NCBI GenBank assembly: GCA_030695725.1
Contig: JAUYPN010000066.1
Span: 1-20,861 of the forward strand
Source of the DNA: Candidatus Omnitrophota bacterium
GTDB lineage: Bacteria; Omnitrophota; Gorgyraeia; 2-01-FULL-45-10
Length of the DNA: 20,861 bases
Direction: 5' to 3'
Below the pieces are notes generated by a model, which had not been told where the DNA came from, did not search any database, and saw nothing but the letters and a program-made list of their open reading frames with translations. The translations under genes were made by a program, and so were the position numbers. Within the stretch, counting starts at the first letter, position 1, and the number at the start of each line of letters is the position of its first letter. Shown here piece by piece: positions 1-5,871 of the stretch.

Positions 1-1
1 C

Positions 2-427
2 AAAAAATTAAAGGCTTATGCGACGCTTACATTAGACAACGCGTTCGTCGTCAGAAATGTCAAAGTCATAGAGGGGAATAAAGGCCTGTTCGTCGCAATG
101 CCTTCGAGGAAGATTAAAGATCCCTGCCCGAAATGCGGTTTTAGGAACGTCATAAGAAGCAAATTCTGTAATCAATGCGGCGGCACCCTGCCGCAGGCCC
201 CTTTCAGGCCGCCGGTCCCGGGCGAGGAGATGTCGAGACAGTCAGAGCACAAGGATATCGCGCATCCGATAACAACCGAATGCAGGGAGTATATTCAGAA
301 GAAGGTTCTCGATGCATACGAGAATGAGAGGCATCAAGGCCCATCTCGGCCGGCTGTACCGGCCACCCCGGAAACTACAACCCCCCTCCGACAAGTGGTC
401 GAAGAGGAGAATGATATAGAGCTGTAA
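2..427 (+). CDS. spoVG: SpoVG-family regulator, 5'-truncated by window edge, with internal zinc ribbon
   Basis: The reading frame is open from base 2, so the N-terminus lies outside the window. The first visible residues (KLKAYATLTLDNAFVVRNVK, then VIEGNKGLFVAMPSRK) are the SpoVG core. The family block EHKDIAHPITTECREYIQKKV follows, but only after about 40 inserted residues. The insert holds a zinc-ribbon pattern, CPKC, ten residues, then CNQC, encoded at about 128-181. The normal family runs from MPSRK almost directly into the DIAHPI block. A Pro/Thr-rich tail follows and the stop is at 425-427. SpoVG proteins are small site-specific DNA- or RNA-binding regulators, known from Firmicutes and spirochaetes. 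The next genes, glmU and prs, match the Bacillus order spoVG-glmU-prs-ctc-pth. An ATG at 98 is internal and not the start. Family assignment is confident; the role of the insert is unknown. Confidence 0.9.
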   Translation, partial: KKLKAYATLTLDNAFVVRNVKVIEGNKGLFVAMPSRKIKDPCPKCGFRNVIRSKFCNQCGGTLPQAPFRPPVPGEEMSRQSEHKDIAHPITTECREYIQKKVLDAYENERHQGPSRPAVPATPETTTPLRQVVEEENDIEL

Positions 428-430
428 ATT

Positions 431-449
431 GGCAATTTGCTAAATTGCC
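431..449. repeat. perfect hairpin overlapping the tRNA-Gln 5' end
   Basis: GGCAATTT (431-438) and AAATTGCC (442-449) form a perfect 8-bp stem with the 3-nt loop GCT. It begins 3 bases after the spoVG stop. Its right arm includes the first four bases of the mature tRNA (446-449). There is no T-tract, so it is not a standard terminator. It may be a precursor-tRNA leader fold. Confidence 0.6.
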
Positions 450-519
450 CGGTGGTGTAATGGTAGCACACGAGAATTTGGGTCTCGGCGTCAAGGTTCG
501 AATCCTTGCTGGGCAACCA
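446..519 (+). tRNA. tRNA-Gln (anticodon UUG)
   Basis: A complete cloverleaf can be drawn by hand. The acceptor stem is TGCCCGG (446-452) with CTGGGCA (509-515). The anticodon stem is CGAGA/TCTCG (471-475 and 483-487) around the loop ATTTGGG, giving anticodon TTG at 478-480. The T stem is CAAGG/CCTTG around TTCGAAT. The discriminator is A516 and the CCA end is encoded at 517-519. The U1-A72 first pair is typical of bacterial tRNA-Gln. It lies 18 bp after the spoVG stop and could be co-transcribed with it. Confidence 0.97.
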
Positions 520-531
520 TGGTTCGACGCG

Positions 532-557
532 CTAAAAATTGTTAAAACAATTTTTAG
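532..557. repeat. A/T-rich perfect hairpin after tRNA-Gln
   Basis: CTAAAAATTGTT (532-543) and AACAATTTTTAG (546-557) form a perfect 12-bp stem with a 2-nt loop, 12 bp beyond the tRNA CCA end. It is followed by TTTG. The stem has too little G/C for a classical intrinsic terminator, but its position suggests a 3'-end or processing signal for the tRNA transcript. Confidence 0.55.
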
Positions 558-568
558 TTTGCTCACCA

Positions 569-610
569 TGGCCCTGAGCAAGCGAACGAAGTGAGCGCGC
601 CGAAGGGCCA
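569..610. repeat. REP-like palindrome, CCTGAGC...GAAGG family, copy 1
   Basis: TGGCCCT (569-575) pairs perfectly with AGGGCCA (604-610). The interior carries GAGCAAGCGAACGAAGTGAG and CGCGCCGA. The outer CCCTGAGC and CCGAAGGG words recur elsewhere in the window, at 1926-1967 and 14735-14779. It lies in the tRNA-Gln/glmU spacer just upstream of glmU. Confidence 0.55.
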
Positions 611-630
611 ATAATATTTGTGATAATGTT

Positions 631-1911
631 ATGAAGAACACGATTGCTATTGTACTTGCCGCAGGGCGCGGGACGAGGATGAAGTCCGACACACCAAAGG
701 TTTTACATGAGATCCTCGGTAAACCGATGATATCCTATGTGACCGGCGCGGTATCCAAAGCTGCCGTAAAGAATATAGTGGTCGTGACGGGCTTCGGAAG
801 CGATAAGGTGAGAGACTTTTTTTACGGCGCGGGAATAAAGACCGTAGTGCAGAAGAAGTTGCTGGGTTCAGCCGACGCCGTCGGCGCCGCAAAGAGAGAG
901 ATCGGCCGCTCCGGAGACGTTCTGGTGGTCTACGGCGATACGCCGCTTATAACGGCAGAGACACTCAAGAAGCTCATTGAAAAACATAAGGATTCATGTG
1001 CCAGCCTTACGCTGCTTACGGCGGTGTTAAGGGATCCCGCCGAATACGGCAGGATAATAAGAGATACGGCGGGGAGGATAATCAAGATAGCCGAGGACAG
1101 CGAGGCGCGCGAATACAAGAAAGAGACAGACGAGATAAACGTCGGCACGTGCGTATTCAAGTCCGCCGATCTGCTCGACTCCCTCAAAGGGATAGGCTGC
1201 GATAACAGTAAAAGAGAGTATTATCTTACCGATACGGTCGGAATATTGTCCGCCGGGGGAAAGAGAGTGGAATCTATAGCCATGGAAGATTTAAATGAGA
1301 TGATAGGCGTCAATTCCAGGGTCGAATTGGCCGCTGCCACGAATGTAATGAAGAAAAGAATTATGGAAGAGTTGATGGCGTCCGGAGTCACCATACAGGA
1401 TCCCGCGACGACGACCATATATCCCGACGTGAAGATAGGTAAAGATACCATCATATATCCGAACACGATAATAGAGTCCGATGTAAAAATAGGAGAAAAT
1501 TGTCGCATAGGTCCGTTCGCGCGTCTTCGCGGCGGGACGAGGATAGGTAACGGAACAGAAATAGGTAATTTTGTAGAGCTCGTCAGGACGACGATCGCGG
1601 ATTCCACCAAAGTCAAACATCATACGTACCTCGGCGACGCCAAAGTCGGTAAAAACGTCAACATCGGCGCCGGCGCCATAACGGCCAATTATGACGGCAA
1701 AAATAAGAGCAGGACTTTTATAGGAGACTCATCTTTCATAGGAGTGGGAGCCATAATTATCGCCCCCGTTAAAATAGGAAAGAAGGCCCTTGTAGGCGCG
1801 GGCGCGGTGATCTTAAGAGGTACTAACGTCAAAGACGGCGCGACCGTAGTGGGAGTGCCTGCGAAAGTTTTGAGAAGAAGGTCCGGCGACAGAAGAAAAA
1901 CCGATCGATAA
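631..1911 (+). CDS. glmU: Bifunctional UDP-GlcNAc pyrophosphorylase / GlcN-1-P acetyltransferase
   Basis: GlmU acetylates glucosamine-1-phosphate and then uridylates it, making UDP-GlcNAc for peptidoglycan and lipid A in the cytoplasm. The N-terminal nucleotidyltransferase domain (about 1-225) has the signature LAAGRGTRMKSDTPK at residues 9-23 and YGDTPL at 101-106. The C-terminal half (about 260-410) is a left-handed beta-helix of hexapeptide repeats. It contains the acetyltransferase block around H330 (VKHHTYLGD, then NIGAGAITANYDG at 344-356), equivalent to the catalytic His of E. coli GlmU. At 426 residues it is about 30 shorter than the E. coli protein, and the loss is at the C-terminal tail. 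No Shine-Dalgarno sequence precedes the ATG; a GATAAT word lies only 3 bases upstream. It provides the first substrate for the lpx genes further along. Confidence 0.96.
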   Translation: MKNTIAIVLAAGRGTRMKSDTPKVLHEILGKPMISYVTGAVSKAAVKNIVVVTGFGSDKVRDFFYGAGIKTVVQKKLLGSADAVGAAKREIGRSGDVLVVYGDTPLITAETLKKLIEKHKDSCASLTLLTAVLRDPAEYGRIIRDTAGRIIKIAEDSEAREYKKETDEINVGTCVFKSADLLDSLKGIGCDNSKREYYLTDTVGILSAGGKRVESIAMEDLNEMIGVNSRVELAAATNVMKKRIMEELMASGVTIQDPATTTIYPDVKIGKDTIIYPNTIIESDVKIGENCRIGPFARLRGGTRIGNGTEIGNFVELVRTTIADSTKVKHHTYLGDAKVGKNVNIGAGAITANYDGKNKSRTFIGDSSFIGVGAIIIAPVKIGKKALVGAGAVILRGTNVKDGATVVGVPAKVLRRRSGDRRKTDR

Positions 1912-1925
1912 GCTCATGGGTTTTA

Positions 1926-1967
1926 TCCTGAGCAAGGCCTTTGTTAGGCAGAGGCCGCGTCGAAGGA
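1926..1967. repeat. REP-like palindrome, CCTGAGC...GAAGG family, copy 2
   Basis: TCCTGAGC opens and CGAAGGA closes this 42-bp element. TCCT pairs with AGGA, and the inner words GGCCT/AGGCC (1935-1939 and 1951-1955) also pair. It lies between glmU and prs, and its right edge GAAGGAG runs directly into the ribosome binding site of prs. Confidence 0.45.
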
Positions 1968-1982
1968 GAGGGGAGACAGGCG

Positions 1983-2924
1983 ATGAGGAACCACCTATTG
2001 ATCTTTACCGGGAACTCGAACAAAAAATTGGCTGTTGACATATGCAAACACCTGAAGGTGAAGCTCGGAGGCGCGTCAATAGACCGTTTTTCCGACGGGG
2101 AGATACGCGTAAAGATAAATGAAAATGTGCGCGGCCACGACGTATTTGTCGTACAATCCACATCGGACTCCGCGAACGAGAACCTCATGGAACTCCTGAT
2201 AATGATAGACGCCCTGAGGCGTTCTTCGGCCCAGCGCATAACGGCCGTTCTTCCCTATTTCGGATACGCGCGCCAGGATAGAAAAGACCAGCCGAGAGTC
2301 CCGATAACCGCAAAGTTAGTGGCAAATCTGCTGACGGTAGCCGGAGCCGACAGGATCCTTACCGTGGACCTGCATGCCGGCCAGATACAGGGATTCTTCG
2401 ACATACCGCTCGACCATCTCTTTGCCGTGAAGATATTCGCGGATTACAGGAAGAGGATGAATCTGAAGGAAAATTTCGTAGTGGTAAGTCCCGACGTCGG
2501 AGGCATAAAGACGGCCAGGGCCTATGCAAAAAGATTTAAATGCGGCCTCGCCATCGTCGATAAGAGGCGGATAAATGACAGACAAGCGGAAGTTATGCAT
2601 ATAATGGGCGATGTGAAGGGGAAGGTCGCCGTGATAGTGGATGATATGGTGGCGACGGCGGGATCGCTGGTCGAGGCGGTCGACGCTATAAAAAAGGCGG
2701 GGGCGCTTGAAGTCTACGCCGCGATCACTCATCCCGTATTGTGCGGGCCCGCGATCGAAAGAATATCAAAGTCGCGTTTAAAAGAGCTTGTGGTTACCGA
2801 TACGATCCCCATCGGTAAGGAAAAGATGATAAATAAGATAAAAGTCCTCTCCGTGGCGTCGTTGTTGGCGGAGGCCATAAAAAGGATACATTGTGAGGAA
2901 TCGCTCAGCGTGTTGTTTAAATAA
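1983..2924 (+). CDS. prs: Ribose-phosphate pyrophosphokinase (PRPP synthetase)
   Basis: Prs transfers pyrophosphate from ATP to ribose-5-phosphate, giving PRPP for nucleotide, His and Trp synthesis. The chosen ATG at 1983 gives 313 residues (family about 315) and follows a purine-rich GGAGAGGGGAG ribosome binding site. An in-frame upstream start at 1941 would add residues unlike the family. The protein begins MRNHLLIFTGNSNKKLA and has SDGEI at 37-41, the catalytic-region FGYARQDRK at 93-101 and DLHAGQIQGFFDIP at 129-142 with H131. The ribose-phosphate loop is VDDMVATAGSL at 219-229, where many relatives have DTGGT or DTAGT; the Asp-to-Ala change there is unusual but the two preceding Asp residues are intact. 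It sits between glmU and rplY, as in Bacillus. Confidence 0.96.
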   Translation: MRNHLLIFTGNSNKKLAVDICKHLKVKLGGASIDRFSDGEIRVKINENVRGHDVFVVQSTSDSANENLMELLIMIDALRRSSAQRITAVLPYFGYARQDRKDQPRVPITAKLVANLLTVAGADRILTVDLHAGQIQGFFDIPLDHLFAVKIFADYRKRMNLKENFVVVSPDVGGIKTARAYAKRFKCGLAIVDKRRINDRQAEVMHIMGDVKGKVAVIVDDMVATAGSLVEAVDAIKKAGALEVYAAITHPVLCGPAIERISKSRLKELVVTDTIPIGKEKMINKIKVLSVASLLAEAIKRIHCEESLSVLFK

Positions 2925-2951
2925 GGGTACAAATCGGAGGAGTCTGTTTTT

Positions 2952-3680
2952 ATGGAGAAGGTGATATTGAAGGTTGAGACAAGAGAAGGAAGCGGCAAAG
3001 GAATAGCCAAAGGCCTTAGAAGCAGGAAGATGATCCCCGCCGTCGTTTATAAAGGCGGCAAAGATGCGCTAAAATTACAGCTTGTCGCGGCGGACCTGAC
3101 TGAAGTTCTGCATACCAAGGCCGGTGAAAACGTCATCGTTACGCTCAAGATAACGGGCGGTGATCCAAAAGCGAAGGACAAGACGGTGGTAATAAAAGAG
3201 ATACAGCGCGAACCGATAAAGAGCCAGGTTCTGCATGTCGATTTTAACGAGATATCGCTCACGGAAACCCTGAAGGTGAATGTTCCTCTTACGGCTCACG
3301 GGGAACCCGAAGGCAAGAAGGAAGGCGGCACGCTTGAACATGTCATGTGGGAACTGCAGATAGAGTGCCTTCCGACCGATATTCCGGAAAAGATAGAAGT
3401 CGATGTCTCGAAGCTGAAGATAGGAGATGCCGTATACGTTAAGAATGTGACGGCCCCCGAAGGCGTTAAAGTGCTTACGGATCCGGAACTGATAGCGATG
3501 ATAGTGAAGCCGCCCAAGGTAGAGGTTCCGAAAGAGGAAGTCGCCGTCGAAGCGGGATCAACTGAGCCGGAACTTATCAGGAAGAAGAAGGAAGTTGAAG
3601 AAGAGGGCGAAGAAGGCAAGAAAGCCGAAGCGAAAGAGGCCCCGAAGGCGGATGCGGCGAAGAAGGAAGAGAAAAAGTAG
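2952..3680 (+). CDS. rplY: Ribosomal protein bL25, long CTC/TL5 form
   Basis: bL25 binds 5S rRNA in the large subunit. This is the long two-domain form (general stress protein CTC, Thermus TL5). An N-terminal 5S-binding domain spans about residues 1-95, including SRKMIPAVVYKGG. A C-terminal beta domain spans about 96-195, including LKVNVPLTAHGEPEG and DPELIAMIV. A strongly charged Lys/Glu/Ala tail of nearly 50 residues follows. Total length is 242, against about 94 for E. coli L25 and about 200 for CTC. GGAGG at 2936-2940 lies 11 bases before the ATG. The stop is 5 bases before pth, matching the conserved ctc-pth pair. Confidence 0.94.
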   Translation: MEKVILKVETREGSGKGIAKGLRSRKMIPAVVYKGGKDALKLQLVAADLTEVLHTKAGENVIVTLKITGGDPKAKDKTVVIKEIQREPIKSQVLHVDFNEISLTETLKVNVPLTAHGEPEGKKEGGTLEHVMWELQIECLPTDIPEKIEVDVSKLKIGDAVYVKNVTAPEGVKVLTDPELIAMIVKPPKVEVPKEEVAVEAGSTEPELIRKKKEVEEEGEEGKKAEAKEAPKADAAKKEEKK

Positions 3681-3685
3681 GCTTT

Positions 3686-4264
3686 ATGAAATTCGTCGTC
3701 GGACTCGGTAATCCCGGTTTGGAATATAAGAATACAAAGCACAACGTAGGCTTTGCCGTACTGCAGGATCTTGCGAAAGAGAAGAAGATAAAGATAAAAG
3801 AAAAGCGTTATTCCGCTCTTATCGGCAGAGGCAAGATCGCGGGCGTTGATGTGGCATTGGTGCTGCCTTACACTTATATGAACCGTTCCGGTGACACTGT
3901 GGGTGACATCGTCCGCGAAGAGATAGGGCCCTCGGATGACCTGATCGTCGTCTGCGATGACATAAACATGAAACTCGGCAGAGTAAGGATGAAGAAGAAG
4001 GGCTCTGCTGGCGGCCACAAAGGATTAGAGTCCATAATATCCTCTCTGGGCAGGGATGACTTCGCGCGTCTGAGGATCGGCATAGCTACGGATGTCCATA
4101 AAGGGGATATCACGCGCTATGTATTGACGCCCTTTAAGCGGAATCAGCATAAGAACGTCTCCCATGTTCTGTCATTAGCGCGGGAAGCGCTTGAATGCTG
4201 GCTGATAAAGGGCATGGACACAGCCATGAACAAGTTCAATGTGAAGAAAGCCGCTACATCATGA
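3686..4264 (+). CDS. pth: Peptidyl-tRNA hydrolase
   Basis: Pth hydrolyses peptidyl-tRNA released from stalled ribosomes and recycles the tRNA. The N-terminus MKFVVGLGNPGLEY is diagnostic. Catalytic and substrate residues are present: N9, H19 (NTKHNVGF), YMNRSG at 64-69, D91 (CDDINMKLG) and H111 (GGHKGLESI), equivalent to E. coli N10, H20, N68, D93 and H113. The length of 192 is normal. The start follows the rplY stop by 5 bases with no strong separate ribosome binding site, so translational coupling to rplY is likely. Confidence 0.96.
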   Translation: MKFVVGLGNPGLEYKNTKHNVGFAVLQDLAKEKKIKIKEKRYSALIGRGKIAGVDVALVLPYTYMNRSGDTVGDIVREEIGPSDDLIVVCDDINMKLGRVRMKKKGSAGGHKGLESIISSLGRDDFARLRIGIATDVHKGDITRYVLTPFKRNQHKNVSHVLSLAREALECWLIKGMDTAMNKFNVKKAATS

Positions 4265-4274
4265 GTGAAAGAGC

Positions 4275-4303
4275 TTGAGTTATAATATGAGGTATGGTAA
4301 TAT
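4275..4303 (+). promoter_or_regulatory. candidate sigma70-type promoter for rpsF operon
   Basis: TTGAGT (4275-4280) and TAATAT (4298-4303) are separated by 17 bases in the pth/rpsF spacer. A perfect TATAAT also occurs at 4281-4286, but I see no good -35 for it. Either gives a short leader before the rpsF ATG at 4327. Only one of the two -10 words need be real. Confidence 0.4.
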
Positions 4304-4326
4304 CATCTAACAATCGAGAGGATAAG

Positions 4327-4608
4327 ATGGAAAATTACGAAGGAATATTCATTATAAAGCCTGAAATCAAGGACGAAGATGTGAAGAATGTCTTCAAGGC
4401 CATTTCAGACAGCGTTACGAAACACGGCGGAACGGTCAAAAAAGAGGAGCCGTGGGGCAGGCGGGCTCTCGCATACCCCGTGAAGAAGGCCAAGGAAGGC
4501 CATTACCTTAAGCTAGACTTTTCAGCGCCCACCGATGCTGTAGCGAAACTCGAAGAAGCATACAGGTTGAATGACGATATACTCCGCACGATGATAACCA
4601 GGAGATAG
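4327..4608 (+). CDS. rpsF: Ribosomal protein bS6
   Basis: bS6 is a small-subunit platform protein that pairs with bS18. The ATG at 4327 gives 93 residues starting MENYEGIFIIKPE, the standard family opening, with GAGAGGA (4316-4322) at the right distance. An earlier in-frame ATG at 4294 would add 11 atypical residues and lacks a ribosome binding site. Family features seen are the GGTVKKEEPWGRRALAYPVKK block and the YRLNDDILRTMITRR end. It lacks the acidic C-terminal tail of the 131-residue E. coli protein. First gene of the classic rpsF-ssb-rpsR-rplI-dnaB cluster. Confidence 0.95.
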   Translation: MENYEGIFIIKPEIKDEDVKNVFKAISDSVTKHGGTVKKEEPWGRRALAYPVKKAKEGHYLKLDFSAPTDAVAKLEEAYRLNDDILRTMITRR

Positions 4609-4619
4609 GAGACGCTTCC

Positions 4620-5120
4620 ATGGCAGCCAACCTTAACAAAGTACTGTTGATAGGGAATCTTACCAGAGACCCGGAACTGAGATATGTGCCCAGCGGTACG
4701 GCCGTTGCCACGTTCACTGTGGCTGTAAACAGAGTTTATACCAGCCAGGCGGGAGAGAAGAAGGAGGATGTCTCCTTCATAAAGATCGTCGTATGGGGGC
4801 GCCGCGCCGAAGTATGCGGCGAATACCTGTCAAAGGGCAGCCCGGTATTCATTGAAGGCCGCCTTCAGTCGAGAAGCTGGGAAGGCCAGGACGGGCAGAA
4901 GCGTTCCACGACGGAAGTGATAGCCGATAACGTTCAGTTTTTAAGAGGGGCAGGCTCCGCAGCGGGCAAGGGGCCCGACCAGTCCGCCAAAGGCGACGCC
5001 GTACCCCAGGATGTGGCCACCATAAATCTTAACGAAGAGATAAGCCCCATACCGGGCGCTGAAGAGAGCGCCAAAGGCCCGAAGACAGCGACGGGCGATT
5101 CAGACGAGCCGCCGTTCTAG
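4620..5120 (+). CDS. ssb: Single-stranded DNA-binding protein
   Basis: SSB coats single-stranded DNA during replication, repair and recombination, and recruits partners through its C-terminal tip. The OB-fold (about residues 1-110) begins MAANLNKVLLIGNLTRDPEL and contains SGTAVATFTVAVNR, IVVWGRRAEVC and EGRLQSRSWEG. A Gly/Ala/Lys-rich linker of about 45 residues follows. The protein ends SDEPPF, the acidic-aromatic tip used for protein contacts (DDDIPF in E. coli). The length of 166 is normal. AGGAG overlapping the rpsF stop provides the ribosome binding site. Its place between rpsF and rpsR is conserved in many bacteria. Confidence 0.96.
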   Translation: MAANLNKVLLIGNLTRDPELRYVPSGTAVATFTVAVNRVYTSQAGEKKEDVSFIKIVVWGRRAEVCGEYLSKGSPVFIEGRLQSRSWEGQDGQKRSTTEVIADNVQFLRGAGSAAGKGPDQSAKGDAVPQDVATINLNEEISPIPGAEESAKGPKTATGDSDEPPF

Positions 5121-5142
5121 CGGCCTATAACGAGGAGAAATA

Positions 5143-5409
5143 ATGTCAAGATTCGAGATGAAGAGAAAGCCGAGGAAAGACGGCGACAAGAAGAAGAAAG
5201 TATACAAGAAGAAGCCATGCAGATTCTGCATGGATAAGATAAAGGCGATAGATTATCTCGATTATCAGAAGTTTCAGAAACTCCTGACCGAGCGCGGCAA
5301 GATCATGCCGTCGAGAATAACGGGCACCTGCGCTAAACACCAGCGGCAGCTCGCGGCCGCGATCAAAAAAGCCCGCGTGTTGGCGCTACTGCCTTTTGTG
5401 GCGGACTAA
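5143..5409 (+). CDS. rpsR: Ribosomal protein bS18, zinc-binding form
   Basis: bS18 partners with bS6 on the 30S platform. The 88-residue protein has a Lys/Arg-rich N-terminal extension (1-25) and then CRFCMDKIKAIDYLDYQ. The family block follows: KIMPSRITGTCAKHQRQLAAAIKKAR. C26, C29, C63 and H66 form a CxxC plus CxxH set, which marks the zinc-binding C+ version. GAGGAGAAATA precedes the ATG. There is one base between its stop and rplI. Confidence 0.96.
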   Translation: MSRFEMKRKPRKDGDKKKKVYKKKPCRFCMDKIKAIDYLDYQKFQKLLTERGKIMPSRITGTCAKHQRQLAAAIKKARVLALLPFVAD

Positions 5410-5410
5410 T

Positions 5411-5860
5411 ATGAAGGTAATACTTACTCAGACCGTAGAGAGGCTCGGTAGGATAGGCGACGTTGTAAATGTAAAAGACGGATACGCGAGGAACTACCTC
5501 TTTCCGAAGAACGTCGCGAAAGAAGCCACTCCGGGGAATATGAAGACTTTAGAGTCGCTAAAGAAGAAGCAGTCTCTGGAGGACGCCAAAAAACTGGACG
5601 AAGCGAAGGCGCTTGCGCAAACGATAGCGGTGTTATCCATAACGATAAATGCCAAGGCCGGAGAAGAAGAGAAACTCTTCGGCGCCGTGACCGCCGAAAT
5701 GATATCGACTGCCCTCGGGAATGAAAAGATCACTGTAGACAAGAAAGATATCGTACTGGATGAACCGATAAAGAAACTCGGAGTTTATCAGGTGGGAGTG
5801 AAGATTCATCCGGAAGTCAAGGCATCGTTAAGGGTCTGGATCGTTAAAGAAGAGCAATAA
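5411..5860 (+). CDS. rplI: Ribosomal protein bL9
   Basis: bL9 binds 23S rRNA near the L1 stalk. The ATG at 5411 gives 149 residues, the same as E. coli. The protein opens MKVILTQTVERLGRIGDVV and continues VKDGYARNYLFPKN, the family signature. The long connecting helix (about 40-75, rich in Lys/Leu/Ala) and the C-terminal rRNA-binding domain with EEKLFGAVT are present. A GTG at 5396 is in frame but lies inside rpsR and gives non-family residues. Only one base separates it from the rpsR stop and no clear ribosome binding site is visible, so coupled re-initiation is likely. Confidence 0.95.
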   Translation: MKVILTQTVERLGRIGDVVNVKDGYARNYLFPKNVAKEATPGNMKTLESLKKKQSLEDAKKLDEAKALAQTIAVLSITINAKAGEEEKLFGAVTAEMISTALGNEKITVDKKDIVLDEPIKKLGVYQVGVKIHPEVKASLRVWIVKEEQ

Positions 5861-5871
5861 CAAAGAGAATT

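Noticed and set aside
98..427. A 109-residue zinc-ribbon protein starting at ATG 98
   Set aside because: The frame is open upstream to base 2 and encodes the SpoVG core, so this is the 3' part of spoVG and not a separate gene.
3296..4018. A 240-codon minus-strand open frame over rplY and pth
   Set aside because: Low-complexity Ser/Phe-rich translation that is the reverse shadow of the Lys/Glu-rich bL25 tail.
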